The notes under the pieces were generated by a model. The model was not told where the DNA came from, did no database searches, and saw nothing but the letters and a program-made list of their open reading frames with translations. This document shows, piece after piece, positions 26,526 through 34,605 of a stretch of 64,000 nucleotides of DNA. This DNA comes from Pseudomonas sp. GGS8 (GTDB taxonomy: Bacteria; Pseudomonadota; Gammaproteobacteria; Pseudomonadales; Pseudomonadaceae), in the NCBI RefSeq assembly GCF_024168645.1, contig NZ_JALJWF010000001.1:4963501-5027500 (forward strand), read 5' to 3'. The position numbers and the translations under genes were made by a program. How positions within the stretch are numbered: the first letter of the stretch is position 1; each line of letters starts with the position of its first letter.

Positions 26526-26541
26526 TGGCACAATCGCTGCA
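26526..26541 (+). promoter_or_regulatory. Sigma-54 (RpoN) promoter of nirBD
   Basis: TGGCACAATCGCTGCA has the GG (-24) and GC (-12) doublets with exactly 10 bases between them. Transcription would begin near 26552, immediately before the first leader hairpin, so promoter and attenuator agree in position. Confidence 0.75.
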
Positions 26542-26551
26542 TTACATCGAT

Positions 26552-26710
26552 CAAAGGTCCACGCAGTGGGCCGCCCCGTCGATCAACGAAGATCGACCGG
26601 CCGAACAGGTCGTGGGCAACATCGGTGGATCAGGCGAAGGCGCCAGGTCGAACACCGCGAGAACAGGCAAAGACGCCTGAAACCGAGAGGTTTCAGGCGT
26701 TTTTTTTTGC
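26552..26710 (+). promoter_or_regulatory. ANTAR/NasT-type antitermination leader of nirB
   Basis: Just after the predicted start are two hairpins: GGTCCAC/GTGGGCC at 26556-26572 and a 7-bp stem GTCGATC/GATCGAC at 26578-26597 with the hexaloop AACGAA, which has A at position 1 and G at position 4 as ANTAR proteins require. They are followed by the terminator at 26673-26708, still before the gene. Known NasT-type antiterminators allow read-through of nitrate/nitrite assimilation genes when nitrate is present. nasT itself is not in the window. Confidence 0.7.
26673..26708 (+). terminator. Intrinsic terminator inside the nirB leader
   Basis: ACGCCTGAAACC (26673-26684) pairs perfectly with GGTTTCAGGCGT (26689-26700) around GAGA, followed by a run of T to 26708. 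No plus-strand gene precedes it after the divergent folD, so it must act as an attenuator of nirB, which starts 39 bases further. Confidence 0.9.
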
Positions 26711-26747
26711 TTTTTTAACCGTGATTGGCTTTGGCTGGGTGCTTACT

Positions 26748-29309
26748 ATGAATTCCAATGTTGCCGCATTGAACAAACTGCAAACGCTGATCGTGATCGG
26801 CAATGGCATGGTCGGACATCATTGTGTCGAGCAGCTCATCGAGCGCGGCGCCCTCGACCACTACCGGCTGCATGTCTTCAGCGAAGAGCCGATGCGCGCC
26901 TACGACCGTGTGCATCTGTCCGAGTATTTCGGCGGTCGCGATGCCGAGTCGCTGGCCCTGGGCGAAGCTTCCCTGTACCAGACGCCGGGCGTCACCCTGC
27001 ATCTGGGCGTGCCGGTACTGGAAATCGACCGCGCCCGGCGCCAAGTGATCACCGCACAAGGTTGCGTCGCTTACGACAAATTGGTTCTGGCCACTGGCTC
27101 CTATCCCTTCGTGCCGCCTATTGAAGGTGCCGAAGGTGACTCACGCCTGGTGTATCGCACCCTTGAAGACCTCGATGCGATTCGTGCCGCGGCGGCCAAT
27201 GCCCGGCGTGGCGTGGTGGTCGGCGGTGGCCTGCTCGGTCTGGAAGCCGCCAACGCCCTGAAAAGCCTGGGCCTGGAAGCCCATGTGGTGGAATTCGCCC
27301 CGCGCCTGATGCCGGTGCAACTGGACGAGCAGGGTGGCCTGGCGCTGAAAGCGCAAATCGAGCGGCTCGGCGTGGGTGTGCACCTGTCCCGTGGCACACA
27401 GTCGATCAGTGCTGGTGAGCAGTACCGCTACCGGATGAATTTTGCCAACGACGAATTTCTTGAAGCCGACCTGATCGTGTTCTCCGCCGGCATCCGCGCG
27501 CAAGATGCGCTGGGCCGCCAATGCGCGCTGGACATCGGTCCTCGTGGCGGTGTGGTGATTGACGATCAGTGCCTGACCAGCGATCCGAACATTTACGCCA
27601 TCGGCGAGTGTGCCGCCTGGAATGGCAGCCTCTTCGGTCTGGTCGCCCCCGGTTACCAGATGGCCCGTGGCGTCGCGTCGCTGCTGTGCCATCAAGCCGC
27701 GGAGCCGTTCCAGGGCGCCGACATGTCGACCAAGCTCAAACTGCTCGGCGTCGACGTCGGCTCCATCGGCGATGCTCATGCGCAGACGCCGGGCGCGCGC
27801 AGTTATCAGTTCATCGATGAAGCGACGGCCAGCTACCGGCGCCTGGTGGTGGATGCCGACAGCAAGCGTGTGCTCGGTGCGGTATTGGTCGGCGACAACA
27901 GCTATTACGACACCTTGCTGCAATACATGCAGAACGGCATTGCCTTGCCGTCGGAACCGGCCAGCCTGATTCTGCCGTCGTCCGCCGGTGCGCCAACCCT
28001 GGGCCCGGGCGCGTTGCCCGAGTCGGCAACGGTGTGCTCGTGCCATAACGTCACCAAAGGCTCGATCTGCTCGGCCATCGATGGCGGCTGCACCGACCTG
28101 GGCCTGCTCAAGTCGCAGACCAAGGCCTGCACCGGTTGCGGCGGTTGCGCGGGGCTGCTCAAGCAAGTGTTCGAGCATGAACTGATTGCCCGTGGCGTCA
28201 GTGTCGACAAGAGTCTGTGCGAACACTTCGCCTACACCCGTCAGGAGCTTTACGCATTGGTGCGGGTAGAAGGGGTGATCACCTTCGAAGAACTGCTGGC
28301 CAAGCACGGTCGCGGCCACACCGGTTGCGACGTGTGCAAACCGGCGGTGGGCTCGATCCTCGCCTCGTGCTGGAACCAGCCGATCATGGACGCCTCGCTG
28401 GTGCCGTTGCAGGACACCAACGACACCTTCATGGCCAACATGCAGAAAAACGGCACCTATTCGGTGGTGCCGCGCATCGCTGGCGGTGAGATCACCGCCG
28501 ACAAGCTGATCGCGATCGGCGTGGTGGCGAAGAAATACGACCTCTACACCAAGATCACTGGCGGGCAGCGGATCGACCTGTTCGGCGCGCAGTTGCATCA
28601 GTTGCCGGACATCTGGTCCGAGTTGATCGAAGCGGGTTTCGAAACCGGGCACGCCTACGGCAAATCGACCCGCACGGTGAAGTCTTGCGTCGGCAGCACC
28701 TGGTGCCGTTACGGCGTGCAGGACAGCGTGAAAATGGCCCTGACCCTCGAAGATCGCTACAAAGGCCTGCGCTCGCCACACAAGCTCAAGTTCGCCGTCT
28801 CCGGTTGCACCCGTGAATGTGCCGAGGCGCAGAGCAAAGACGTGGGCGTGATTGCCACCGAGAACGGCTGGAACCTCTATGTGGCCGGCAACGGCGGCAT
28901 GCGCCCGCGCCATGCCGAGTTGTTCGCCACCGACCTGGACGATGCAACCCTGATCCGCTACATCGACCGCTTCCTGATGTTCTACATCCGCACCGCCGAC
29001 AAATTGCAGCGCACCTCGGTCTGGCGCGAAAGCCTGGAGGGCGGCCTGGATTACCTCAAGGACGTGATCATCAACGACAGCCTGGGGCTTGGTGAAGAGC
29101 TCGAATCGCAGATGCAATTGGTGGTCAACCGCTACGAATGCGAATGGGCCAATGCCCTCAAAGACCCGGAAAAACTCAAGCGCTTCCGCACCTTCGTCAA
29201 CGATCAGCGCCCCGACCCGGACATCCATTTTGTCCAGGAACGCGGTCAACGCCGGCCGATCATGGCCGCCGAACTCAACCTTATCCCTGTCACCGAGGAG
29301 AATGCCTGA
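26748..29309 (+). CDS. nirB: Assimilatory nitrite reductase (NADH) large subunit NirB
   Basis: 853-residue cytoplasmic enzyme reducing nitrite to ammonia. N-terminal FAD/NADH domains (LIVIGNGMVGHHCVEQL, VVVGGGLLGLEAANAL), BFD-type [2Fe-2S] module (CSCHNVTKG...CTGCGGC), then the ferredoxin-like and siroheme/[4Fe-4S] domains (KSCVGSTWCRYG and SGCTRECAEAQSKDVGVI with the cluster cysteines). The ATG at 26748 fits the family N-terminus; an extension to 26625 would read through the terminator hairpin. Overlaps nirD (TGATG). Confidence 0.93.
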   Translation: MNSNVAALNKLQTLIVIGNGMVGHHCVEQLIERGALDHYRLHVFSEEPMRAYDRVHLSEYFGGRDAESLALGEASLYQTPGVTLHLGVPVLEIDRARRQVITAQGCVAYDKLVLATGSYPFVPPIEGAEGDSRLVYRTLEDLDAIRAAAANARRGVVVGGGLLGLEAANALKSLGLEAHVVEFAPRLMPVQLDEQGGLALKAQIERLGVGVHLSRGTQSISAGEQYRYRMNFANDEFLEADLIVFSAGIRAQDALGRQCALDIGPRGGVVIDDQCLTSDPNIYAIGECAAWNGSLFGLVAPGYQMARGVASLLCHQAAEPFQGADMSTKLKLLGVDVGSIGDAHAQTPGARSYQFIDEATASYRRLVVDADSKRVLGAVLVGDNSYYDTLLQYMQNGIALPSEPASLILPSSAGAPTLGPGALPESATVCSCHNVTKGSICSAIDGGCTDLGLLKSQTKACTGCGGCAGLLKQVFEHELIARGVSVDKSLCEHFAYTRQELYALVRVEGVITFEELLAKHGRGHTGCDVCKPAVGSILASCWNQPIMDASLVPLQDTNDTFMANMQKNGTYSVVPRIAGGEITADKLIAIGVVAKKYDLYTKITGGQRIDLFGAQLHQLPDIWSELIEAGFETGHAYGKSTRTVKSCVGSTWCRYGVQDSVKMALTLEDRYKGLRSPHKLKFAVSGCTRECAEAQSKDVGVIATENGWNLYVAGNGGMRPRHAELFATDLDDATLIRYIDRFLMFYIRTADKLQRTSVWRESLEGGLDYLKDVIINDSLGLGEELESQMQLVVNRYECEWANALKDPEKLKRFRTFVNDQRPDPDIHFVQERGQRRPIMAAELNLIPVTEENA

Positions 29310-29695
29310 TGAGTCAGTCCAATACCCAGCGTGTCAACGCCCTTGCCACCGCGGGCAATGCCCAAACCTGGCAGGCGGTGTGCAGCCAGCAGGATCTGGT
29401 CAGCAACTCCGGCGTCGTCGTCTGGCTCGACGGTGCCCAGGTGGCGCTGTTCTACCTGCCGCAGGCCGAGGGTCGCACCCTCTACGCCATCGACAACCAT
29501 GACCCGCAGTCCGGAGCGAACGTCATCGGCCGCGGATTGATCGGCAGTCTCAAGGGTGATCTGGTGGTGGCGTCGCCGATCTACAAGCAGCATTTCCGTC
29601 TTGAAGACGGCAGCTGCCTGGAGTACCCGGAGCAGCGCCTGCGGGTGTGGCCGGTGCGCCTGAACGCCGGCGTCGTGGAAGTCGCGGCGGCTTGA
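29309..29695 (+). CDS. nirD: Nitrite reductase small subunit NirD
   Basis: 128-residue Rieske-fold partner of NirB. It keeps the fold (WQAVCSQQDLVSNSGVVVWL, ALFYLPQ, LYAIDNHDPQSGANVIGRGL, LVVASPIYKQHFRLEDGSC) but lacks the Cys-His pairs of true Rieske proteins, as is normal for NirD, so it binds no cluster. Translationally coupled to nirB. The expected nitrate reductase gene (nasA/nasC) does not follow. Confidence 0.92.
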   Translation: MSQSNTQRVNALATAGNAQTWQAVCSQQDLVSNSGVVVWLDGAQVALFYLPQAEGRTLYAIDNHDPQSGANVIGRGLIGSLKGDLVVASPIYKQHFRLEDGSCLEYPEQRLRVWPVRLNAGVVEVAAA

Positions 29696-29726
29696 CCGTC
29701 GCGCTGAACCGTATCGGAGAACGTTG

Positions 29727-30167
29727 ATGAAAACAGCCGCACAGTTGCTGAAACTGAAGGTCGTGCAAAACCAGCAGGTGCACAGCATCGCACCGGATCA
29801 GATGGTTCTCGACGCCCTGAAAATGATGGCCGAGAAGAACGTCGGCGCGCTGCCTGTGATCGAAGCAGGGCAGGTGGTCGGCGTCATCAGCGAGCGCGAC
29901 TATGCGCGCAAGGTGGTCCTACAGGGGCGTTCTTCGGTCGGTACACCGGTGCGCGAGATCATGAGCGCGCCGGTGGTGACCGCCGACAGTTTGCAGAGTA
30001 TCGAGCGCTGCATGGAGGTCATGACCGACAGCCATTTGCGTCATCTGCCGGTGCTGGAGGGGGGCGAATTGATCGGGCTGCTGTCGATCGGTGATCTGGT
30101 CAAGGAAGCCATCGTCGAGCAGACCGATTTGATTCGGCAACTTGAGCACTACATTCGCGGGCATTGA
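29727..30167 (+). CDS. CBS-domain protein
   Basis: 146 residues made of two CBS repeats (about 14-65 and 78-132), e.g. NVGALPVIEAGQVVGVISERDYARKVVL and HLRHLPVLEGGELIGLLSIGDLVKEAI. Such stand-alone pairs bind adenine nucleotides and act as energy sensors. It starts 31 bases after nirD and may be read through from it. A GGAG precedes the ATG at 29727. The stop lies in a CGCGGGC/GCCCGCG hairpin (30156-30174). Confidence 0.85.
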   Translation: MKTAAQLLKLKVVQNQQVHSIAPDQMVLDALKMMAEKNVGALPVIEAGQVVGVISERDYARKVVLQGRSSVGTPVREIMSAPVVTADSLQSIERCMEVMTDSHLRHLPVLEGGELIGLLSIGDLVKEAIVEQTDLIRQLEHYIRGH

Positions 30168-30174
30168 GCCCGCG
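30156..30174 (+). terminator. Hairpin at the end of the nirBD-CBS unit
   Basis: CGCGGGC (30156-30162) pairs with GCCCGCG (30168-30174) across a 5-base loop that includes the CBS-gene stop codon. No T-run follows, so this is a weak candidate. Confidence 0.3.
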
Positions 30175-30216
30175 CATACCGTAGGTCGTAAAAAACGGCT
30201 GGAGTGGAAATAAGCC

Positions 30217-30243
30217 TAAGTAACCGGTTGGAACAGTCGATAA
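30217..30243 (+). promoter_or_regulatory. FliA (sigma-28) promoter of the chemoreceptor gene
   Basis: GTCGATAA at 30236-30243 matches the FliA -10 GCCGATAA at 7 of 8 bases, and TAAGTAAC at 30217-30224 lies 11 bases upstream, the FliA spacing; the -35 match is partial. It lies 54 bases before the MCP start, as expected for a motility-regulon gene. Confidence 0.55.
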
Positions 30244-30297
30244 CCCCAACAGTAGGCAACCAGCCGACCACGCACCTGCCGACAGGGGAACCATCGA

Positions 30298-31911
30298 GTG
30301 TCCATAAAATTACGTTTGATCTTGTTGATCGGCACTGGCTTGCTCACCGCCCTGATCGTGAGTCTGGTCAGCTATGTGGGTAACACTCGGATGGCTGAAG
30401 CGGTGAGTGACAACGAGGTCAGCATGACCGCGCTGCGCAACCACCTCGAAGCCGACATGATGCACGATGCGTTGCGCGCCGATGTGCTGTCGGCGATGCT
30501 GGTAGGGTTGGGCAAGAGTCCCAGCAGCAAGGCCGAGGTGCGTAGTTCACTGAATGAGCATGCCGCGCATTTTCGCGAGATGCTGGGTGACAACCTCAAG
30601 CTGCCGGTCAACGACACCCTCAAGGCCGCGCTGGTCAAGATCAAACCAAGCCTCGATACGTACATCAGCGCCGCCGAGCGCATTGTCGGGCTGGCGCTGG
30701 ATGATCCGGATTCCGCGCAACAGCAACTGGGCACGTTCAATAACGCGTTCAGCCAACTGGAAAACCAGATGGCCGCCCTCAGTGAGCTGATCGAAACCAA
30801 CACCCAACAGACCAGCACGGGCACTCGGCAAACCATCAGCAGTGCCAACTTCACCCTCGGCACCGTACTCATTGCCAGCTTGTTGCTGCTGCTCGCCCTG
30901 GGACGCTCGGTTATCCTGAGCATCATGGGGCCGTTGCAAACCGCCAGCCGGATTGCCGACAGCATCGCCCATGGCAACCTGAGCGAGGCTATCGTCGAGC
31001 CCGCCCGCAAGGACGAAGCCAGCACCTTGATTCGCAGCCTGGCGACCATGCAGCGTGACCTGCGCGGCATGATCGAAGTGGTTCGCAGCAACGCCCACGG
31101 CGTGAGTGGCATGAGCCAGCAGTTGAGCAGCGGTTGCCATCAGGTCGCGGGCAGCAGCCAGCAGCAAAGCGTTGCCGCCAGCACCATGGCCGCGGCGGCC
31201 AGCGAAATGACCGCGAGCATCGAAGAGATCACCCGGCATGCCGAGCGTGCACTGAACATGGCCAACCAGGCCGAGGAACTGGCCAAGGACGGCGGTCGGG
31301 TAATTCATCAAGTGGTCAGCGACATGGACGGGATTGCCCGTTCGGCGCAGCAGTCGGCCCAAGTGATCCGCACCCTGGACAAGGAGTCCGAGGGAATTTT
31401 CAGCATCATTCAGGTGATCAAGGGCATCGCCGATCAAACCAACCTGCTGGCGCTTAACGCCGCCATCGAGGCCGCCCGTGCCGGCGAGCAGGGCCGTGGT
31501 TTCGCCGTTGTTGCCGATGAAGTACGCAGCCTGGCGGGCCGCACCAGCGCCTCCACGCAGGAAATCGCTGCCATGGTCGCGCGCATCCAGCAAAGCACCC
31601 GTGAAGCCGTCAGCAGCATGGAGGCGGGCGTCGCACAGGTCGACAAGGGCATGGCGGTGACCGCCGACGTCGAGCGCGCCATCCGCGAAATCCTCCAGGC
31701 CACGCTCAGTACCACAGAGCTGGTCAATGACATCAGCCGCACGATCGGCGAGCAGAGCCTGGCCAGTAACGAAATCGCGCACCAGGTGGAAATGATTGCC
31801 GGGATGTCCGAAGGCAACAGCAAGGTCATCAACCAGACGGCCTCGACCACCGATGAGCTGTCCAACCTGGCCGGACAGCTCTCGCAGTCGGTGGATCGGT
31901 TTCGCCTTTGA
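30298..31911 (+). CDS. Methyl-accepting chemotaxis protein
   Basis: 537-residue transmembrane chemoreceptor starting with GTG: TM1 about 5-25, periplasmic four-helix-type ligand domain about 26-185, TM2 about 187-208, HAMP about 209-265, then the methyl-accepting signalling domain with the hairpin tip GIADQTNLLALNAAIEAARA. No CheR-tethering pentapeptide at the C-terminus. It would signal to CheA at the cell pole. The ligand is not deducible. Confidence 0.9.
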   Translation: MSIKLRLILLIGTGLLTALIVSLVSYVGNTRMAEAVSDNEVSMTALRNHLEADMMHDALRADVLSAMLVGLGKSPSSKAEVRSSLNEHAAHFREMLGDNLKLPVNDTLKAALVKIKPSLDTYISAAERIVGLALDDPDSAQQQLGTFNNAFSQLENQMAALSELIETNTQQTSTGTRQTISSANFTLGTVLIASLLLLLALGRSVILSIMGPLQTASRIADSIAHGNLSEAIVEPARKDEASTLIRSLATMQRDLRGMIEVVRSNAHGVSGMSQQLSSGCHQVAGSSQQQSVAASTMAAAASEMTASIEEITRHAERALNMANQAEELAKDGGRVIHQVVSDMDGIARSAQQSAQVIRTLDKESEGIFSIIQVIKGIADQTNLLALNAAIEAARAGEQGRGFAVVADEVRSLAGRTSASTQEIAAMVARIQQSTREAVSSMEAGVAQVDKGMAVTADVERAIREILQATLSTTELVNDISRTIGEQSLASNEIAHQVEMIAGMSEGNSKVINQTASTTDELSNLAGQLSQSVDRFRL

Positions 31912-31941
31912 AGCATTGGCTGGCCCTGTAATCGGGGCCAG

Positions 31942-32715
31942 TCAGCTCATCCAGTTACCGCCATCGACGTTATAGGTCTGCGCCACGATGTAATCGCTTT
32001 CGGCGGACGCGAGGAAGATCGCCATGCCGACAAGGTCCTCTGCAGTGCCCATGCGTCCGTACGGCACTTCCTGTCCCGCCAGTTTTTTCTTTTCCCCGAG
32101 CGGCCGGTTTTCATAGCGGGCGAACAGCGCGTCTACGCCGTCCCAATGCTCGCCGTCCACCACCCCCGGCGCAATGGCGTTCACGTTGATGTGATGGGGA
32201 ATGAGATTGAGGCCGGCCGATTGCGTGAGGCTGATCACCGCTGCTTTGGTCGCGCAATACACCGCGACCAGCGCTTCACCGCGCCGCCCGGCCTGACTGG
32301 CCATATTGATGATCTTGCCGCCGTGACCCTGGCGGATCATCTGTTTGGCCGCGGCCTGCAGGGTGAACAGGGTGCCGGAAACGTTGATCGAGAACAGCCG
32401 TTCGTAGCTGTCGCGAGAAATTTCCGTGATCGGTGCGAGATCAAACAGCGCCGCGTTGTTGATCAGGATATCGAGCTTGCCTGCGGTGACGATCACCGTG
32501 GCGAGGGCGGCGTCGATGGATTGCTGGTCGGTCACGTCCATCTCGACCGCATAGGCATTGGGGCCCAACGCTGCCGCGGTGGCTTGCGCGCGTTCCAGGT
32601 TGATGTCGGCGATTGCGACCGTAGCGCCTTCGCGGAGATAGGCTTGCGCAAACGTTCTGCCTATTCCTCTGGCGGAACCGGTAATCAGGGCGCTTTTTCC
32701 TTCTAGACGTTTCAT
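31942..32715 (-). CDS. Sorbitol/polyol dehydrogenase, SDR family (SmoS-like)
   Basis: 257-residue short-chain dehydrogenase very like SmoS D-sorbitol dehydrogenase (about 256 aa). NAD motif ALITGSARGIGRTFA, NNAALFD, catalytic Ser in INMASQAG and YCATKAA with the Tyr/Lys pair; C-terminus YIVAQTYNVDGGNWMS is the SmoS-type ending. The ATG at 32715 has GGGAA 3 bases upstream. It lies 279 bases from the MtlE-like gene across a long inverted repeat, so co-expression with it is unsure. Confidence 0.85.
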   Translation of the reverse strand: MKRLEGKSALITGSARGIGRTFAQAYLREGATVAIADINLERAQATAAALGPNAYAVEMDVTDQQSIDAALATVIVTAGKLDILINNAALFDLAPITEISRDSYERLFSINVSGTLFTLQAAAKQMIRQGHGGKIINMASQAGRRGEALVAVYCATKAAVISLTQSAGLNLIPHHINVNAIAPGVVDGEHWDGVDALFARYENRPLGEKKKLAGQEVPYGRMGTAEDLVGMAIFLASAESDYIVAQTYNVDGGNWMS

Positions 32716-32810
32716 TATTCCCATCCAAACGTAAGAGCTAAAGAGTTGCCCGATCGAGGGCATTAAAAGCAGTCGTTAGTCGGTGAAGAACCCCTGTAGA
32801 CGCGGGTTTA

Positions 32811-32957
32811 TGTGGCGAGGGGGCTTGCCCCCGTTGGGTCGCAAAGCGTTCCTAAAACCAGTCGCCGCAATCTTTAGTCAGCAACGCGGTGTCCGGTTTA
32901 CGACTGCTGCGCAGCCGAACGGGGCGGTGCGGCGTTCCGACAAGCCCCCTCGCCACA
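32811..32957. repeat. Long inverted repeat of the TGTGGCGAGGGGGCTTG family, copy 2
   Basis: TGTGGCGAGGGGGCTTG (32811-32827) is matched exactly by its inverse at 32941-32957, with 113 bases between. The left arm and flank resemble the element at 25120-25236. It sits between the SDR and MtlE-like genes, where the transporter genes of a normal mtl operon would be expected. Confidence 0.8.
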
Positions 32958-32993
32958 CAGGCCCGCTCCCACATTGATTGCGTCACGCCGTTG

Positions 32994-34304
32994 CTACTTG
33001 GGATAACCAGCGCGCTTCATCTCGCGCTCGGTGCTTTGCTGCGCGGAGGCCAGGGCCTGTTCCACCGGCATCTGCCCGGTCAGCGCCGCGGATACCAGCT
33101 TGCCGACTGACGTGCCAATCGCCTGGAATTCGGGGATGGTCACGTACTGGATGCCGACGTAGGGCACCGGTTGGGCTGAAGGATGCGCGGGGTCGGCGTT
33201 CTGCATCATTTTCAGCGTGACACCGGCGAAGGGCGCCGCCTGCAAGTACGCGTCGCTGTAGGTCGACATGCGGGTGCCCGGCGGTACGTTGCTGATGCCA
33301 TCCGTCTCGGCGACCAGTTGGATGTATTCCCTGGAGGTGGCCCAGGTCACAAAGGCTTTGGCGGCTTGCTTGTGTTTGGACGTCGCCGGGATGGCCAGTG
33401 ACCAGGCATAGAGCCAGGACGAACCCTTGTCGGTGACTTGTGTGGGCGCCGCGACGAAACCAACATCGTCGGCCACCTTGCTTTGCGTTTTGTCGGTGAT
33501 AAAGGAACCGGCGACGCTGGCATCGACCCAGATTGCGCATTTGCCGCTGTTGAACAAGGCCAGCGTCTCGTTGAAACCATTGCTCGATACACCCGGTGGG
33601 CCGTATTGCTTGAGGGTATTGACGTAGAAGTTGGTGGCGGCGGTCCATTGCGGCCCGGTGAGTTGCGGTTGCCACTGCTCGTCGAACCAGCGCGCGCCAA
33701 AGGCGTTGGACAGGGTCGTCAGCAGCGCCATGTTCTCACCCCAGCCGGCCTTGCCGCGCAGGCACATTCCGTACTGTTCTTTATCCGGCTGATGCAGTTT
33801 GCCGGCGAACTCACCGAGCTGCGTCCAGGTCGGGTGCTCGGGCATGCTCAGGCCGGCGTTCTTGAACAGGTCGGTTCGGTAATAGGTGAGGGTGCTTTCG
33901 CCATAAAACGGCAGGGCGTAGAGCGTGTCGTTGACCGATAACCCCTGGCGAACCGCAGGGAAAATATCCTCGAGGTCATAGCTGGCGGGCAGGTCCTTTA
34001 TCGGCTCCAGCCAATGCTTGGCGCCCCACAAGGGGGTTTCGTAAGTGCCGATGGTGAGCACGTCAAACTGGCCGCCCTGAGTGGCAATGTCGGTGGTCAG
34101 GCGCTGACGCAATACGTTCTCTTCAAGCACCACCCAGTTGAGCTTTACATCGGGGTACAGTTGTTCGAATGTTTTGGACAGTCGCTGCATGCGGATCATG
34201 TCGCTGTTGTTCACGGTGGCGATGGTCACCGTTTCGCCAGCCTGGCAGAGCAGGGCAGAGCACAGGCCGGCGGACAGAAAAAGCGCGCTTGGAATGATCT
34301 TCAT
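32994..34304 (-). CDS. Mannitol/sorbitol ABC transporter substrate-binding protein (MtlE-like)
   Basis: 436-residue periplasmic protein with a signal peptide (MKIIPSALFLSAGLCSALLCQA). Long stretches match MtlE of P. fluorescens: TIATVNNSDMIRMQRL, LRGKAGWGENMALLTTLSNA, FGARWFDEQWQPQ, GPPGVSSNGFNETLALF and the REMKRAGYPK end. MtlE feeds polyols to the MtlFGK permease, but no permease or ATPase gene is adjacent here, so it must work with a transporter encoded elsewhere or be a relic. Divergent from the MtlR-like regulator. Confidence 0.88.
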   Translation of the reverse strand: MKIIPSALFLSAGLCSALLCQAGETVTIATVNNSDMIRMQRLSKTFEQLYPDVKLNWVVLEENVLRQRLTTDIATQGGQFDVLTIGTYETPLWGAKHWLEPIKDLPASYDLEDIFPAVRQGLSVNDTLYALPFYGESTLTYYRTDLFKNAGLSMPEHPTWTQLGEFAGKLHQPDKEQYGMCLRGKAGWGENMALLTTLSNAFGARWFDEQWQPQLTGPQWTAATNFYVNTLKQYGPPGVSSNGFNETLALFNSGKCAIWVDASVAGSFITDKTQSKVADDVGFVAAPTQVTDKGSSWLYAWSLAIPATSKHKQAAKAFVTWATSREYIQLVAETDGISNVPPGTRMSTYSDAYLQAAPFAGVTLKMMQNADPAHPSAQPVPYVGIQYVTIPEFQAIGTSVGKLVSAALTGQMPVEQALASAQQSTEREMKRAGYPK

Positions 34305-34440
34305 CGTGATCTCCGCTCTGCGCCTTGGGCGGCAGAAGCTTTATTGTTGTTGTAATCCACGATGCGAGTCATAGCCGCAACGGGATGACCACAGAATTAC
34401 AGCTACCCAAGGGGGGAACAAATGAACGGCATACGCACCG

Positions 34441-34475
34441 CTGATACTTTTTTGACCGTGGAAAAAAAGTATCAG
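34441..34475. promoter_or_regulatory. Inverted repeat in the mtlE-mtlR intergenic region
   Basis: CTGATACTTTTTT (34441-34453) and AAAAAAAGTATCAG (34462-34475) form a near-perfect 13-base inverted repeat about 137 bases upstream of the MtlE-like gene and 130 upstream of the regulator. It is a good candidate operator for the AraC-type regulator in the shared region 34305-34605, which has no other visible gene. Confidence 0.5.
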
Positions 34476-34605
34476 TGGGCGCCATGTAGCGCGCTAGGCA
34501 CCGGGCATCGTTAGTGCGAGTCTCATGTCAGCGTCCCGAGGCTTCGACGGGCCCCAGGCTTCGCGGTACCTTGATAAAACCAACAAAAACGGAATCGCCA
34601 GGGTG

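Noticed and set aside
26625..26747. Longer NirB start
   Set aside because: It would be translated through the leader terminator hairpin and its T-run, and the extra residues do not match NirB.
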